Of a stretch of DNA of 64,000 nucleotides, positions 36,805-44,944 are shown one piece after another. The notes under the pieces were generated by a model. The model did not search any database. It was not told the origin of the DNA and worked only from the letters and a program-made list of their open reading frames with translations. The position numbers and the translations under genes were made by a program. This DNA is from Clostridium sp. CAG:609 (lineage in GTDB: Bacteria > Bacillota_I > Bacilli_A > RF39 > UBA660): assembly GCA_000438075.1 (NCBI GenBank), contig FR903540.1, positions 15,193-79,192 of the forward strand, in the 5' to 3' direction. The stretch's first letter is position 1. Every line of letters starts with the position of its first letter.

Positions 36805-37281
36805 ATGGAATACTTGGGTGTTTATGATGAGAATAAAATAAATTTGGGTAAAAAAATAGCACGTGGAGATAAGTTACTTGATAATGAACATATTTTGATT
36901 GCTTTAGTTTTTATTGAAAATAGTGATGGGTTATTTTTGATTCAAAAAACATCAGTTGAAAAGGGAAGCAAATATAGTTCAACTGGTGGTCATGTTTTAT
37001 ATGGTGAAGATTCAAAATTTGCCATAACTAGAGAACTGCAAGAAGAACTTGGGTTAGATGTTTTAAGTGATGAACTAAAATTTATGGGAAGTATGTTACT
37101 TGGTATACCATTTTTTGATGTGTATTATTTAAAGAAAGACATTGATGTAAGTAAGTTAAATTTGCAAAAAGAAGAAGTTAGTGAAGTATCATTTATGAGT
37201 AAAAGTGAAATTAATGAATTAATTGATAATGATTTAATGATTAAGTCTCATGGAATAAGTTTTAGAAAATTCTTTAATTAA
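36805..37281 (+). CDS. NUDIX hydrolase
   Basis: 158 residues. Complete Nudix box GX5EX7REUXEEXGU: G-HVLYG-E-(7)-RELQEELGL, starting at about residue 63. N-terminus (GVYDENKINLGKKIARGD) resembles the IPP isomerase/NudG-like NUDIX clade, which acts on nucleoside or isoprenoid diphosphates. TAGGAGG precedes the ATG. First of a small cluster with a pyrophosphatase and decayed NUDIX genes. Confidence 0.9.
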   Translation: MEYLGVYDENKINLGKKIARGDKLLDNEHILIALVFIENSDGLFLIQKTSVEKGSKYSSTGGHVLYGEDSKFAITRELQEELGLDVLSDELKFMGSMLLGIPFFDVYYLKKDIDVSKLNLQKEEVSEVSFMSKSEINELIDNDLMIKSHGISFRKFFN

Positions 37282-37289
37282 GGTTTGTT

Positions 37290-37469
37290 ATGTATAGTGT
37301 TTTGTTAGGTAAAATAAATTTTAGTTTTCCTTATATAAAGGATGAATTAGAAGATGCTAAATGGGTAACTAAAGATGAATTAATAAAAATGTGTAACCAA
37401 GGTATATTTGATAAGAATACTTATTTTGATGAATTAGTAAATGGTAATTATAAAGGAGATTATAAGTAA
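37290..37469 (+). pseudogene. 59-codon chimeric remnant (S51-like start, NUDIX-like end)
   Basis: ATG 37290 opens a short frame ending at TAA 37467. Its first residues MYSVLLGKINFSFPYI resemble the start of the S51-type gene at 47120 (MYSILLSKMEIGFPIV), while DAKWVTKDELIKM looks like a NUDIX C-terminus. The simplest reading is a deletion that joined the ends of two neighbouring genes. It could still be translated, and its tail carries the ribosome site of the next gene. Confidence 0.4.
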
Positions 37470-37470
37470 T

Positions 37471-37815
37471 ATGGAAAAAGTAAATGCTAAAGATTATTTA
37501 GGTAAGATTGTTGAAATAAAGATTGATAGACCCTTAGGAAGTAGACATCCGAAGCATGATTTTATGTATAATTTAAATTATGGATATGTTCCAAATACTA
37601 TAAGTGGTGATGGTGAAGAACTTGATGCTTATTATGTAGGTGAATTTGAACCTGCTAAAGAAGGTCGTGGGAAAGTTATTGCAATAATTCATAGAACTAA
37701 TGATGATGATGATAAGTTAATTGTTTCTAAAGATGAATATAATTATTCAGATGATGCAATTAGAGCTTTAACTGAGTTTCAAGAAAAATATTTTGAATCT
37801 ATTATTGAAAGATAA
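37471..37815 (+). CDS. Small inorganic pyrophosphatase-like protein
   Basis: 114 residues from ATG 37471, 11 bases after AAAGGAGA; the longer frame from 37441 overlaps the preceding remnant. IDRPLGSRHPKH and NLNYGYVPNTISGDGEELDAYYVG resemble the active-site strand of family I pyrophosphatases (YP-NYG-P-T--DGDP-DV). It is much shorter than the ~175-residue enzyme, so it may act on another diphosphate. Neighbouring NUDIX genes suggest nucleotide housekeeping. Confidence 0.75.
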   Translation: MEKVNAKDYLGKIVEIKIDRPLGSRHPKHDFMYNLNYGYVPNTISGDGEELDAYYVGEFEPAKEGRGKVIAIIHRTNDDDDKLIVSKDEYNYSDDAIRALTEFQEKYFESIIER

Positions 37816-37824
37816 TGTTTAATT

Positions 37825-38307
37825 TTGAAGAATGTGGTATATAATAATGATAATATAAGTAGTAAAGAAGTTACAGAACTTGTTGTAAGAGCTAAAGGGA
37901 TTCTTATAAGTAATGGTTATCTTTTACTTGCTAATGAAGATGGAACACTACAATTTCCAGGGGGGCACTTAGAAGAAAACGAGACTTTGTAAGAATGTCT
38001 TCTGAGGAAATTACAAGAAGAAACGGGTATTAAACTGAAAGATATTAAATTAAAATCATTTATGAAAATAACTTATTATAATAAAAATTATCATAATAGT
38101 GTAAATAATAGAAAGAATGATATTTATTATTATGTTATTAGAACTGTTGAAAAAGTTAATTTAAATAATATTAATTTAACTGATGGAGATATCGATGGTA
38201 ATTTTACTGTAAGAGTGATTCCTTTAGATAATGTAAAACAAGTTTTAATTGATAGTATAAAAGATAATCCAATTAATGAAGTTATTGTTAAAGAGATGAA
38301 TGCTTAG
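37825..38307 (+). pseudogene. NUDIX hydrolase gene broken by an in-frame stop
   Basis: One frame from TTG 37825 or GTG 37834 runs to 38307 except for TAA at 37990-37992. The translation reads LQFPGGHLEENETL, stop, ECLLRKLQEETGI: a Nudix box split by the stop. The catalytic RE pair is RK, so the motif has also lost its key Glu. The downstream half (from 38062) is open but lacks half of the active site. I read it as a recent pseudogene. Confidence 0.75.
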
Positions 38308-38375
38308 TTATTCAAAAGAGTAAGAAGCAATTTATAAAGAAAGTTATTAAATAAATATTAAGAAAGAAGTGTGTT

Positions 38376-39551
38376 ATGAAAGGTAATTTACAAGAAATAT
38401 TTGAAAAAGAAAATCTAATTGTACCAGATTATAATAAATTAAATTTGGTTAATTTAGTACGTACTTTATATAATAGATATGATGCTAATTATGAAATAGA
38501 TAAAAATATGAAGTATATTGATAAGTTAATACCAAAGAGTAAGCATACATTGTTTATTTTAATTGATGGAATGGGTAGTAATTTGGTTGCATCACTTGAT
38601 GATGAGACAATAATAAAGAAAAATAAAATATGTGATATGTTAACTGTTAGTCCAAGTACTACTGGATGTGTTTTAACTTCTTTAGCAACTGGAGAATATC
38701 CGAATAAACATGGTATTATTGGTTGGTATAGTCATAATAGAGAAAACAATATTGATTATTATCCATTGTTATTTGCAGATAGAAAAAATGAAAAAAGCTT
38801 AGAGTGTTATGGTATTAAATCATCTGATATATTTAAATGTGAATCTATGTTAAATAAGTTAAAAAGGGTGTTATATCCAAAATATATTTGTGATAGTATT
38901 TATTCTAAGTTTGTTGCAGATGATTCAAAAAGAATTGGTTATGATGATTATGATGAAGTATCAATGATTATAAAAAAAATAACTAATAGTAATGAAGATA
39001 CATTTACTTATCTTTATATACCTAATATAGATAATTTGGAACATGAAAATGGCGTTTATTCGGATATAGTTAAGGATGAAATGGGTAAGATTAATAATAT
39101 GTTAAATAGTTTATCTGATATAAATGATTTAACTATTGTTATTACTGCAGATCATGGTCAAATTAATATAGACCATGATGTAATTATGGATTTTTCAAAG
39201 TATAAAAATTACTTTTATGGATTACCGGGTATTGATTTTGCTACAGCTATATATTATGTAAAGAGTGAAATGAAAGAAAGTTTTGAGTACGTATTTAATA
39301 AAGATTTTAAAGATAGAATGTATTTATTTAAAACCGAAGAATTTTTAGAAAATAATATATTTGGTTTAGGTGATGCATCAAGTTATTTTAAAATTAATAT
39401 GGGTGAATATGTAAGCATTTGTAAAAATGGTTATTGTTTTATAAATTCAGAAAATACATATGAGTATCTAGGGACTATTTTAGGCAATCACTCTGGATTT
39501 AGTAAAGATGAAATGTTTATACCTTTAGTAGTTATTAATAATAAAAAGTAA
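38376..39551 (+). CDS. Alkaline phosphatase superfamily / type I phosphodiesterase
   Basis: 391 residues. Metal-binding LFILIDGMGSN at the start of the core, the Thr nucleophile region TVSPSTTGCVLTSLATGEYPNKHGIIGW, and ITADHGQI near residue 265: this is the nucleotide pyrophosphatase/phosphodiesterase (NPP-like) signature. Substrates range from nucleotides to lipids; none is assigned. No signal peptide. The gene ends in a bidirectional terminator shared with the opposing Xre gene. Confidence 0.88.
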   Translation: MKGNLQEIFEKENLIVPDYNKLNLVNLVRTLYNRYDANYEIDKNMKYIDKLIPKSKHTLFILIDGMGSNLVASLDDETIIKKNKICDMLTVSPSTTGCVLTSLATGEYPNKHGIIGWYSHNRENNIDYYPLLFADRKNEKSLECYGIKSSDIFKCESMLNKLKRVLYPKYICDSIYSKFVADDSKRIGYDDYDEVSMIIKKITNSNEDTFTYLYIPNIDNLEHENGVYSDIVKDEMGKINNMLNSLSDINDLTIVITADHGQINIDHDVIMDFSKYKNYFYGLPGIDFATAIYYVKSEMKESFEYVFNKDFKDRMYLFKTEEFLENNIFGLGDASSYFKINMGEYVSICKNGYCFINSENTYEYLGTILGNHSGFSKDEMFIPLVVINNKK

Positions 39552-39577
39552 AGAACGTTATTTATTCTTTACTTTTT
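39543..39577. terminator. Bidirectional terminator
   Basis: AAAAAGTAAAGAA (39543-39555) / TTCTTTACTTTTT (39565-39577), a perfect 13-bp stem between convergent genes. Both stop codons lie in the arms. Confidence 0.85.
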
Positions 39578-39812
39578 CTATTTTTATTGTGTAACCAATT
39601 GGTCCAAGTATTTTAAGTAGACTTAATATTGATGGGGAAGATGTACCACATTCAATTCTAGCTATTTTTTCTCTAGATACTCCGGAATACTTGGAAAATA
39701 AATCTTGTGTTAAGTTATTTTCTTTTCTAAAACTTATGAATTCTTTTATAAATATTTCATTTAATTCTTCTGGGTTATAAGCTACTTCAATATAATTTTT
39801 ATCATAATCCAT
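39558..39812 (-). CDS. Xre/HigA-type HTH regulator
   Basis: 84 residues. The HTH is at about 31-70: RKENNLTQDLFSKYSGVSREKIARIECGTSSPSILSLLKIL, the classic Xre pattern. The N-terminal extension (NPEELNEIFIKEFISF) is common in antitoxins that have a separate toxin, but no toxin gene adjoins it. Its own promoter contains a palindrome, which suggests autorepression, and the same intergenic region drives the divergent acyl-adenylating enzyme. Confidence 0.88.
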   Translation of the reverse strand: MDYDKNYIEVAYNPEELNEIFIKEFISFRKENNLTQDLFSKYSGVSREKIARIECGTSSPSILSLLKILGPIGYTIKIEKVKNK

Positions 39813-39829
39813 ATGTTCTCACCAACTAT

Positions 39830-39858
39830 ATTGTATCAAATATGATACTAAAAGTCAA
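39830..39858 (-). promoter_or_regulatory. xre promoter with palindromic operator
   Basis: Minus-strand TTGACT (39853-39858), 17-base spacer, TACAAT (39830-39835). The perfect inverted repeat GTATCA-AATA-TGATAC (39833-39848) overlaps the -10 box and spacer, so a bound repressor would block the polymerase. Confidence 0.7.
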
Positions 39859-39866
39859 TGAAACTA

Positions 39867-39895
39867 TTGTAAATTAGTACGAAATTTTGTATAAT
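39867..39895 (+). promoter_or_regulatory. Promoter of the acyl-adenylating gene, TTGTAA-N17-TATAAT
   Basis: -35 TTGTAA (39867-39872) and perfect -10 TATAAT (39890-39895). The xre operator lies 19 bases upstream, so coregulation is possible. Confidence 0.7.
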
Positions 39896-39915
39896 TTTAC
39901 TTAGGTGAAGGAAAT

Positions 39916-41634
39916 ATGGAAAAATTTTATGATTATTATACGAAAGAAATCAAAGAAGATTCATTACCTGTTGGAAATGAATATGACTTTCTACTTGAAA
40001 GAAACAAAAATTATATGAATAATGTTGCATTATCTTTTGATGCAAAAAAAATCACTTATGAAGAATTACATGAAAGAATCGATGAATTTGCTCGTGCACT
40101 ATACAAAAGAGGTATAAGAAAGGGTACTTGTGTTGGTGCTGTTTTAGTTAATACACCAGAATCTGTATATTTATTGTATGCATTAAAAAAACTTGAAGCT
40201 CAAGTAGTGGGGCTTAGTCCTTTGAATAATGAATACAAAATGCAAAGAGATATTGAAATGACTAAACCTGAATTTATTATTTCTGTTGATATGATGTATG
40301 GAAATTTTAAAAATCCTGCTAGGAATTTAAATATTACTCCAATACTTTATTCTCCGCTTGAGTCATTAAATAAAAATGGTTTGAAATTTCTTTATAATGC
40401 TAAACAATTTGTATCTGGAAATAAGATACTTAAAAAGAGTAGTAATTTAATGAATATTGTTAAAGATGGGAAAGATTTTGATGGAGTGGAATATCCTGAA
40501 CATGTTAAAGGAAGTACTACAGATATTATGTTTACTGGTGGTTCTAGTGGTATTCATAAAGGTGTTGATTTAGATGGCGGTGCTTTAAATAGTGTTGTTA
40601 AAGCATTAGATTATGTTTTAGTATTAGAACCTGGTATGGTTCATTTAGGAAATATTCCTTTTGGCCATATGTGTTTTGGTAGATTAGTTCTTCATTACTG
40701 TTTATGTAAAAATTTGGAATATGCATTAACTTTAAAAGCTATGCCTGAAGATTTTTATAGTGAACTTGTTAGAACTCATGCTAATGGTGCTATGGGAGGT
40801 CCTGTTCATTGGGAAATTTTAAGTCAAGATAAAAATTTAAAACCTTGGACATTACATAATTTAATTCAACCTTTATCTGGAGGAGAAATGTTTAAGCCTC
40901 AAAAATTAATTGAAGCTAATAAAGCATTAGAATATGCTGGATGTATAACTCCAATTGGAAATGGTTTAGGTTTAACTGAAATGTGGGCACCTACTCATGT
41001 ATGTATTGGAGGCAAAAATACTTCTGGTACTATAGGTTATCCAATTCCATTTGTTAATTCTAAAATTGTAGATCCTAAGACTTTTGAAGATTTACCTATT
41101 GAAACTCCAGGTGTATTACTTGTTAATGGTCCTGGAATGATGCTTAGATATCATGAAAACGAAGAAGAAACAAATGCTGTATTAGTATATGATGAAAATG
41201 GTGTTAAATGGTATAATACAAAAGATGTTGCTGTTAAACATGAAAATGGTGAATATGAATTTATTGGTCGTCTTAAGAGAAATTTTGTTTCTGGTGTAGA
41301 TAATATTTATCCAGAACAAATTGAACAATTACTTCTTCAAATACCTGAAATTAGAGAAGTTTTAGTTACATCAATACCTGATGATAAAGAACAATTCTTA
41401 CCTAGTTATCATGTTAGTTTAAATGATTTTAATTGTGATAGAAAAGTATTAGAAAATAAAATATTTACATTAATTCAAAATACTTTAGGTACTAGTGCAC
41501 TTCCTGGTTATATTGAATATTATGAAAATGCTTTACCAAGAACTGATAATGGTAAGTTAGATCCTAAGGCTATGGAAGAAAAAGATAAAGAAAGAATTGA
41601 AAATAATAATTTAGTTAGAACTAGAGTTAGATAA
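39916..41634 (+). CDS. AMP-forming acyl-adenylating enzyme (ANL superfamily)
   Basis: 572 residues. Complete adenylation core: P-loop FTGGSSGIHKG, GNGLGLTE (A5), WYNTKD (A7), GRLKRNFVSGVDNIYPEQIE (A8 hinge) and the catalytic Lys in PRTDNGKLDP (A10). Acts as an acyl-CoA or acyl-carrier ligase: it adenylates a carboxylic acid, then transfers it. No carrier protein or other lipid gene lies nearby, so the substrate is unknown. The 3' portion and its terminator recur at 47926-49111 as a defective copy. Confidence 0.9.
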   Translation: MEKFYDYYTKEIKEDSLPVGNEYDFLLERNKNYMNNVALSFDAKKITYEELHERIDEFARALYKRGIRKGTCVGAVLVNTPESVYLLYALKKLEAQVVGLSPLNNEYKMQRDIEMTKPEFIISVDMMYGNFKNPARNLNITPILYSPLESLNKNGLKFLYNAKQFVSGNKILKKSSNLMNIVKDGKDFDGVEYPEHVKGSTTDIMFTGGSSGIHKGVDLDGGALNSVVKALDYVLVLEPGMVHLGNIPFGHMCFGRLVLHYCLCKNLEYALTLKAMPEDFYSELVRTHANGAMGGPVHWEILSQDKNLKPWTLHNLIQPLSGGEMFKPQKLIEANKALEYAGCITPIGNGLGLTEMWAPTHVCIGGKNTSGTIGYPIPFVNSKIVDPKTFEDLPIETPGVLLVNGPGMMLRYHENEEETNAVLVYDENGVKWYNTKDVAVKHENGEYEFIGRLKRNFVSGVDNIYPEQIEQLLLQIPEIREVLVTSIPDDKEQFLPSYHVSLNDFNCDRKVLENKIFTLIQNTLGTSALPGYIEYYENALPRTDNGKLDPKAMEEKDKERIENNNLVRTRVR

Positions 41635-41656
41635 GCTGCTTAATAGTAGCTTTTCT
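41633..41656 (+). terminator. Terminator of the acyl-adenylating gene
   Basis: AAGCTGCT / AGTAGCTT hairpin followed by TTTCTT; duplicated at 49088-49111. Confidence 0.65.
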
Positions 41657-41889
41657 TGCTCAAGTGAAATTTTAAATTGACCAAAACAGAAAAATTTAGT
41701 AGTATAGTGGTAATGAACGAGTAAATGGTCCAAAATAGTGTATTTATTTAACTTGTACACTATTAAAAATGTGGTAATTTTAGTTTTTCATTCCACGTCA
41801 AAAAGTGTCGAACACTATAATGTGAATGACTAAATGCACCATTTAAGATGCAATATTATGAATGATTAAATGTGCCATTTTACCCATTC

Positions 41890-41935
41890 GATAATAATAA
41901 ATAATCTACGCCTAGGCTTTGTTATTTATTATTAT
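41890..41935 (-). terminator. Long hairpin at the transposase 3' end
   Basis: 15-bp perfect stem GATAATAATAAATAA / TTATTTATTATTATC overlapping the transposase stop. It probably blocks transcription into or out of the element. Confidence 0.55.
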
Positions 41936-43109
41936 CTTTATTGAATAAACTAGGTTTAAGTATGATATCTTCGGGTGAGATAAAGTAGAAACCTAGTTTT
42001 TTTATGTTTTCTTCTCTTATGTTTTCCTTCATTAGATTGTATGGTGTATTACCATTTAATTTTTCTCTTTTAGTATTATTAATATGATTCATCATTAAAT
42101 AAATATCTTCTTTAGAATACTTATCTAAATCAGTACCTTGTTCAATATATCTTCTTATATATTCATGTGTTACTTCAATACTTCCTTTTTGGTCATTTCT
42201 TCTAGAATCACAGAAAAACACTTTAGTTTTAACCACATCCGGACCATTATCTTCGATTAAGTCAGGGCTTTTAAATTCTTTACCGTTGTCAGTTAATATA
42301 ACTGGAAATATTTTGTGAAATGTTTCATATCCAAGTATTGCTTTAATTTCATTTATTTTTTGAGTAACCTCAGATATTGTTTGGCTTTCTAATTTACAAA
42401 CAATCATAAAATTAAAAGGTATACAGTTTAAAGTTAGTAAAACAGAGTGTCCTTTTATACTCTCAACAGTATCCATTTCTACATAATACTTAATATTGTT
42501 AGCCATCTTATAGTTAAGAAAGTCTTGATATGTACGATTGATTCTGCATTCATTTTCTTTTTTTTCACTCTTATTTTTAGATACTTTTCTTTTTCTTTTG
42601 CGATATCTAACAATTCTAGGTAAATCAATATTTTTACAAGATAAATAACCTTTTTCTTGGTAGTAATATAAAGTTCTTTCGGTAATATTAAATTCTGGAT
42701 GATCTGTTACAATCATATAGAATGAATGCCCTTTATCAATTTCTTCTTTGATAATTTTATCCATTTTTCTAAATTCGTCATTTTCAAAATCAATACCTTG
42801 TCTAGATTCAACTAAAGTTTTATGGTAGTCGTTGTTAGCATTTTCTGCATAATAAAAATAATGATTTTTTTTACACTTATTTTTATTGGGACAACCATTA
42901 TAGACGAATGGAGCTTTCTCAGTTTTATTACATTTTACATTAAAATTATTAAATTGATTTCCTTTAATCAAAATTCTTCTTGATAATATTTCTATAGAAA
43001 TAGTTGTATGAGGTTTACCAATAATTTCACCAATTTTTCTTAGACTATTATTCTCATCAAGATTGCTTTCTATAATTATTCTTTGACTCAAATTTAAATG
43101 TTTTTCCAT
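41922..43109 (-). CDS. IS30 family transposase
   Basis: 395 residues. N-terminal HTH (LSQRIIIESNLDENNSLRKIGEIIGKPHTTISIEI), a Cys-rich stretch (CPNKNKCKKNH), and the DDE catalytic triad Asp213 (EMDTVES), Asp274 (LTDNGKEF), Glu312 (KGSIEVTHEYIRRY), with the closing GTDLDKYSKEDI motif of IS30. No frameshift; it looks active. The element sits next to the acyl-adenylating gene and immediately upstream of the Rel cassette. Confidence 0.93.
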   Translation of the reverse strand: MEKHLNLSQRIIIESNLDENNSLRKIGEIIGKPHTTISIEILSRRILIKGNQFNNFNVKCNKTEKAPFVYNGCPNKNKCKKNHYFYYAENANNDYHKTLVESRQGIDFENDEFRKMDKIIKEEIDKGHSFYMIVTDHPEFNITERTLYYYQEKGYLSCKNIDLPRIVRYRKRKRKVSKNKSEKKENECRINRTYQDFLNYKMANNIKYYVEMDTVESIKGHSVLLTLNCIPFNFMIVCKLESQTISEVTQKINEIKAILGYETFHKIFPVILTDNGKEFKSPDLIEDNGPDVVKTKVFFCDSRRNDQKGSIEVTHEYIRRYIEQGTDLDKYSKEDIYLMMNHINNTKREKLNGNTPYNLMKENIREENIKKLGFYFISPEDIILKPSLFNKDNNK

Positions 43110-43275
43110 TTTAAAAATCTTCTTTCATATAAATGGGTAAAACTGCGATTTATATTATATAATTTTTTACTAAAATTTCAAGTGTGATAATTGAAATACT
43201 AAATACTCCAGTATTAATTATTGCGGTTCATTTAAAATTTCATTTGAATTTTATCATTTTTTACTTAAAGGGTAC

Positions 43276-43303
43276 TTGACAACTATAAAATTTATGGTAG
43301 AAT
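43276..43303 (+). promoter_or_regulatory. Promoter of the Rel cassette, TTGACA-N16-TAGAAT
   Basis: Perfect -35 TTGACA (43276-43281) and -10 TAGAAT (43298-43303). The transcript starts before the leader peptide and its terminator. Confidence 0.75.
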
Positions 43304-43334
43304 TAGTATTAAATTATTTTTAAAGGAGAAAGCT

Positions 43335-43457
43335 ATGGAATTAGTAAAAGATTATAATATTGTTACTAAATTAAAAAATAAAAAAAGACACTTTAATAGT
43401 GTGTTTTGTTCATGCTTTCATTGTGTTAAAAATATTGGGTTTAAAGCCGGTCAATAG
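43335..43457 (+). CDS. 40-residue Cys-containing leader peptide (attenuator ORF)
   Basis: ATG 43335 is preceded by AAAGGAG with good spacing. The peptide is basic and Asn/Lys-rich, with a CSCFHC cluster (codons TGT TCA TGC TTT CAT TGT). Its last codons GCC-GGT-CAA-TAG lie in the 5' arm of the terminator at 43445-43485, so translation to the stop would open that stem. This geometry is typical of regulatory leader peptides. A secreted or modified peptide product is an alternative, but no export or RiPP signature is visible. Confidence 0.6.
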   Translation: MELVKDYNIVTKLKNKKRHFNSVFCSCFHCVKNIGFKAGQ

Positions 43458-43485
43458 AAACATTATGTTTTTGTGACCGGTTTTT
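43445..43485 (+). terminator. Attenuator-type terminator between leader peptide and rel-like gene
   Basis: CCGGTCA (43447-43453) / TGACCGG (43474-43480) with a nested AAACAT/ATGTTT extension and a T-run. It lies in the leader of the cassette and overlaps the leader peptide end. An upstream ACACT/AGTGT hairpin at about 43389-43405 may be a competing structure. Confidence 0.75.
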
Positions 43486-43500
43486 GTTTGGGGAGGAGTT

Positions 43501-44940
43501 ATGAATTTAGAAGATTTAATTGACTTAGTATCATCATATGATAAAGATAGTGTTGATATTATTGAAAAAGCTTATTATTATGCAGAAAATTTACATGATG
43601 GTCAATTTAGACAAAGTGGGGAAGCTTATATTAGTCATCCACTTAATGTAGCATATATATTAGCACAAATGCATGCTGATTGCGATACTATTTGTGCTGG
43701 ACTTTTACACGATACATTAGAAGATACTAATATTACAAAAGAAGATATATCACATGAATTTAATCAAAGTATTGCTTTATTAGTTGATGGAGTAACAAAA
43801 TTATCTAAAATGAATTTTTCATCTAAGCAAGATCAAAATTTTGCTAATACTAGAAAAATAATTACTGGTATTACTGAAGATGTAAGAATTATAATTATTA
43901 AACTTGCTGATAGACTTCATAATATGAGAACATTGGAGTTTAAATCAGAATTTAAACAAAAAGAGAATGCCTTAGAGACAATGGAAATATTTGTACCTCT
44001 TGCATATTATATTGGAGCTTATAGAATAAAATCAGAGTTAGAAGATCTGTCACTAAAATATTTGAAGCCTGATCAATATAAAGATTTAGAGAATAGAAAA
44101 TTAAAAATTGAAGAAGATTGTAAAGATTGTTTATATGAAATGTATTATAAAATAAAGTCAATTTTAAATGAAAAAAACATTCCAAATGAGATGAAAATAA
44201 GAACTAAAAATATTTATGGAATTTATAAAAAGATTTTATTAGGTCAAAAGATATGTGATATTCATGATTTACTTGCTTTGAAAATAATGGTATCTGAAAT
44301 AAATGAATGTTATTACGCTTTAGGTCTTATTCATAAAGAGTATCATCCGATTAATGATAAATTTAAAGATTATATTTGTAATCCTAAGACAAATATGTAT
44401 CAAAGTTTACATACTACTGTTTTTGGCCCGAATGATAAAATTGTTCAAACACAAATTAGAACATTTGATATGGATAAAGTTGATTCTTTTGGATTAACTG
44501 CTTATTGGGATATCAAAAGAGGGAATGCAAGATTTGATATGCAAGATGATTTAAAGAAAAAGTATCAATTTTTTAAGTCATTAGTGGAAATAAATTCTAT
44601 GTTTGGGGATAATCAAGAATTTGTTTCACAAGTAAAGCATGAGATATTCTCTGATAAGGTTTATGTATATACGCCGAAAGGAGATATTATAGAATTACCT
44701 AAAGGTTCAACACCAATAGATTTTGCTTATAAAATACATACTGATGTTGGAAATACTATGGTATATGCTGTGGTTAATGATGAATTTGTATCAGTGGATT
44801 ATGTACTTAAAAATAAAGATAGAGTACGAATTATTACTGATAGTTTATCATTTGGACCTAGAAAGGAGTGGTTAGATGTAGCAAAGACAAGTTTAGCAAA
44901 AAAAAGAATAAAAGAGTTTGGGAAGGAAGGAAAATATTAG
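43501..44940 (+). CDS. rel: Rel-like (p)ppGpp protein: intact hydrolase, altered synthetase, no C-terminal regulatory half
   Basis: 479 residues versus about 730 for Rel. HD hydrolase domain: His46 (SHPL), His70/Asp71 (LLHD), Glu74/Asp75 (TLEDT), Asp137 (ADRLHNMRT), all present. The synthetase domain (~215-340) keeps Asp256, NPKTNMYQSLHTT and FKDYI, but the ExQIRT motif reads QTQIRT (Gln316 for the catalytic Glu) and AAHW reads TAYW. A TGS domain (~386-448) follows, then the chain ends without the helical, zinc-finger and ACT domains that sense the ribosome. It is probably a (p)ppGpp hydrolase. GGGAGGAG precedes the ATG. Confidence 0.88.
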   Translation: MNLEDLIDLVSSYDKDSVDIIEKAYYYAENLHDGQFRQSGEAYISHPLNVAYILAQMHADCDTICAGLLHDTLEDTNITKEDISHEFNQSIALLVDGVTKLSKMNFSSKQDQNFANTRKIITGITEDVRIIIIKLADRLHNMRTLEFKSEFKQKENALETMEIFVPLAYYIGAYRIKSELEDLSLKYLKPDQYKDLENRKLKIEEDCKDCLYEMYYKIKSILNEKNIPNEMKIRTKNIYGIYKKILLGQKICDIHDLLALKIMVSEINECYYALGLIHKEYHPINDKFKDYICNPKTNMYQSLHTTVFGPNDKIVQTQIRTFDMDKVDSFGLTAYWDIKRGNARFDMQDDLKKKYQFFKSLVEINSMFGDNQEFVSQVKHEIFSDKVYVYTPKGDIIELPKGSTPIDFAYKIHTDVGNTMVYAVVNDEFVSVDYVLKNKDRVRIITDSLSFGPRKEWLDVAKTSLAKKRIKEFGKEGKY

Positions 44941-44944
44941 TATA

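Larger units (their letters stand above)
41825..43145 (-). mobile_element. IS30-family insertion sequence
   Basis: Ends show related inverted repeats: TAAATGTGCCATTTTACCCA (near 41868-41888) on the left and, reading inward from the right at about 43120-43143, TAAATCGCAGTTTTACCCAT. The left side carries a second, direct copy of the motif (TGAATGACTAAATGCACCAT near 41825). Target duplications were not resolved. A perfect AATAGTGTA/TACACTATT hairpin (41734-41764) and the rest of 41657-41824 lie between the element and the upstream terminator; I see no gene there. Confidence 0.65.

Noticed and set aside
39558..39812. Complete HigBA-type toxin-antitoxin
   Set aside because: The Xre protein looks antitoxin-like, but both neighbours are enzymes on the other strand and no toxin-sized frame adjoins it.
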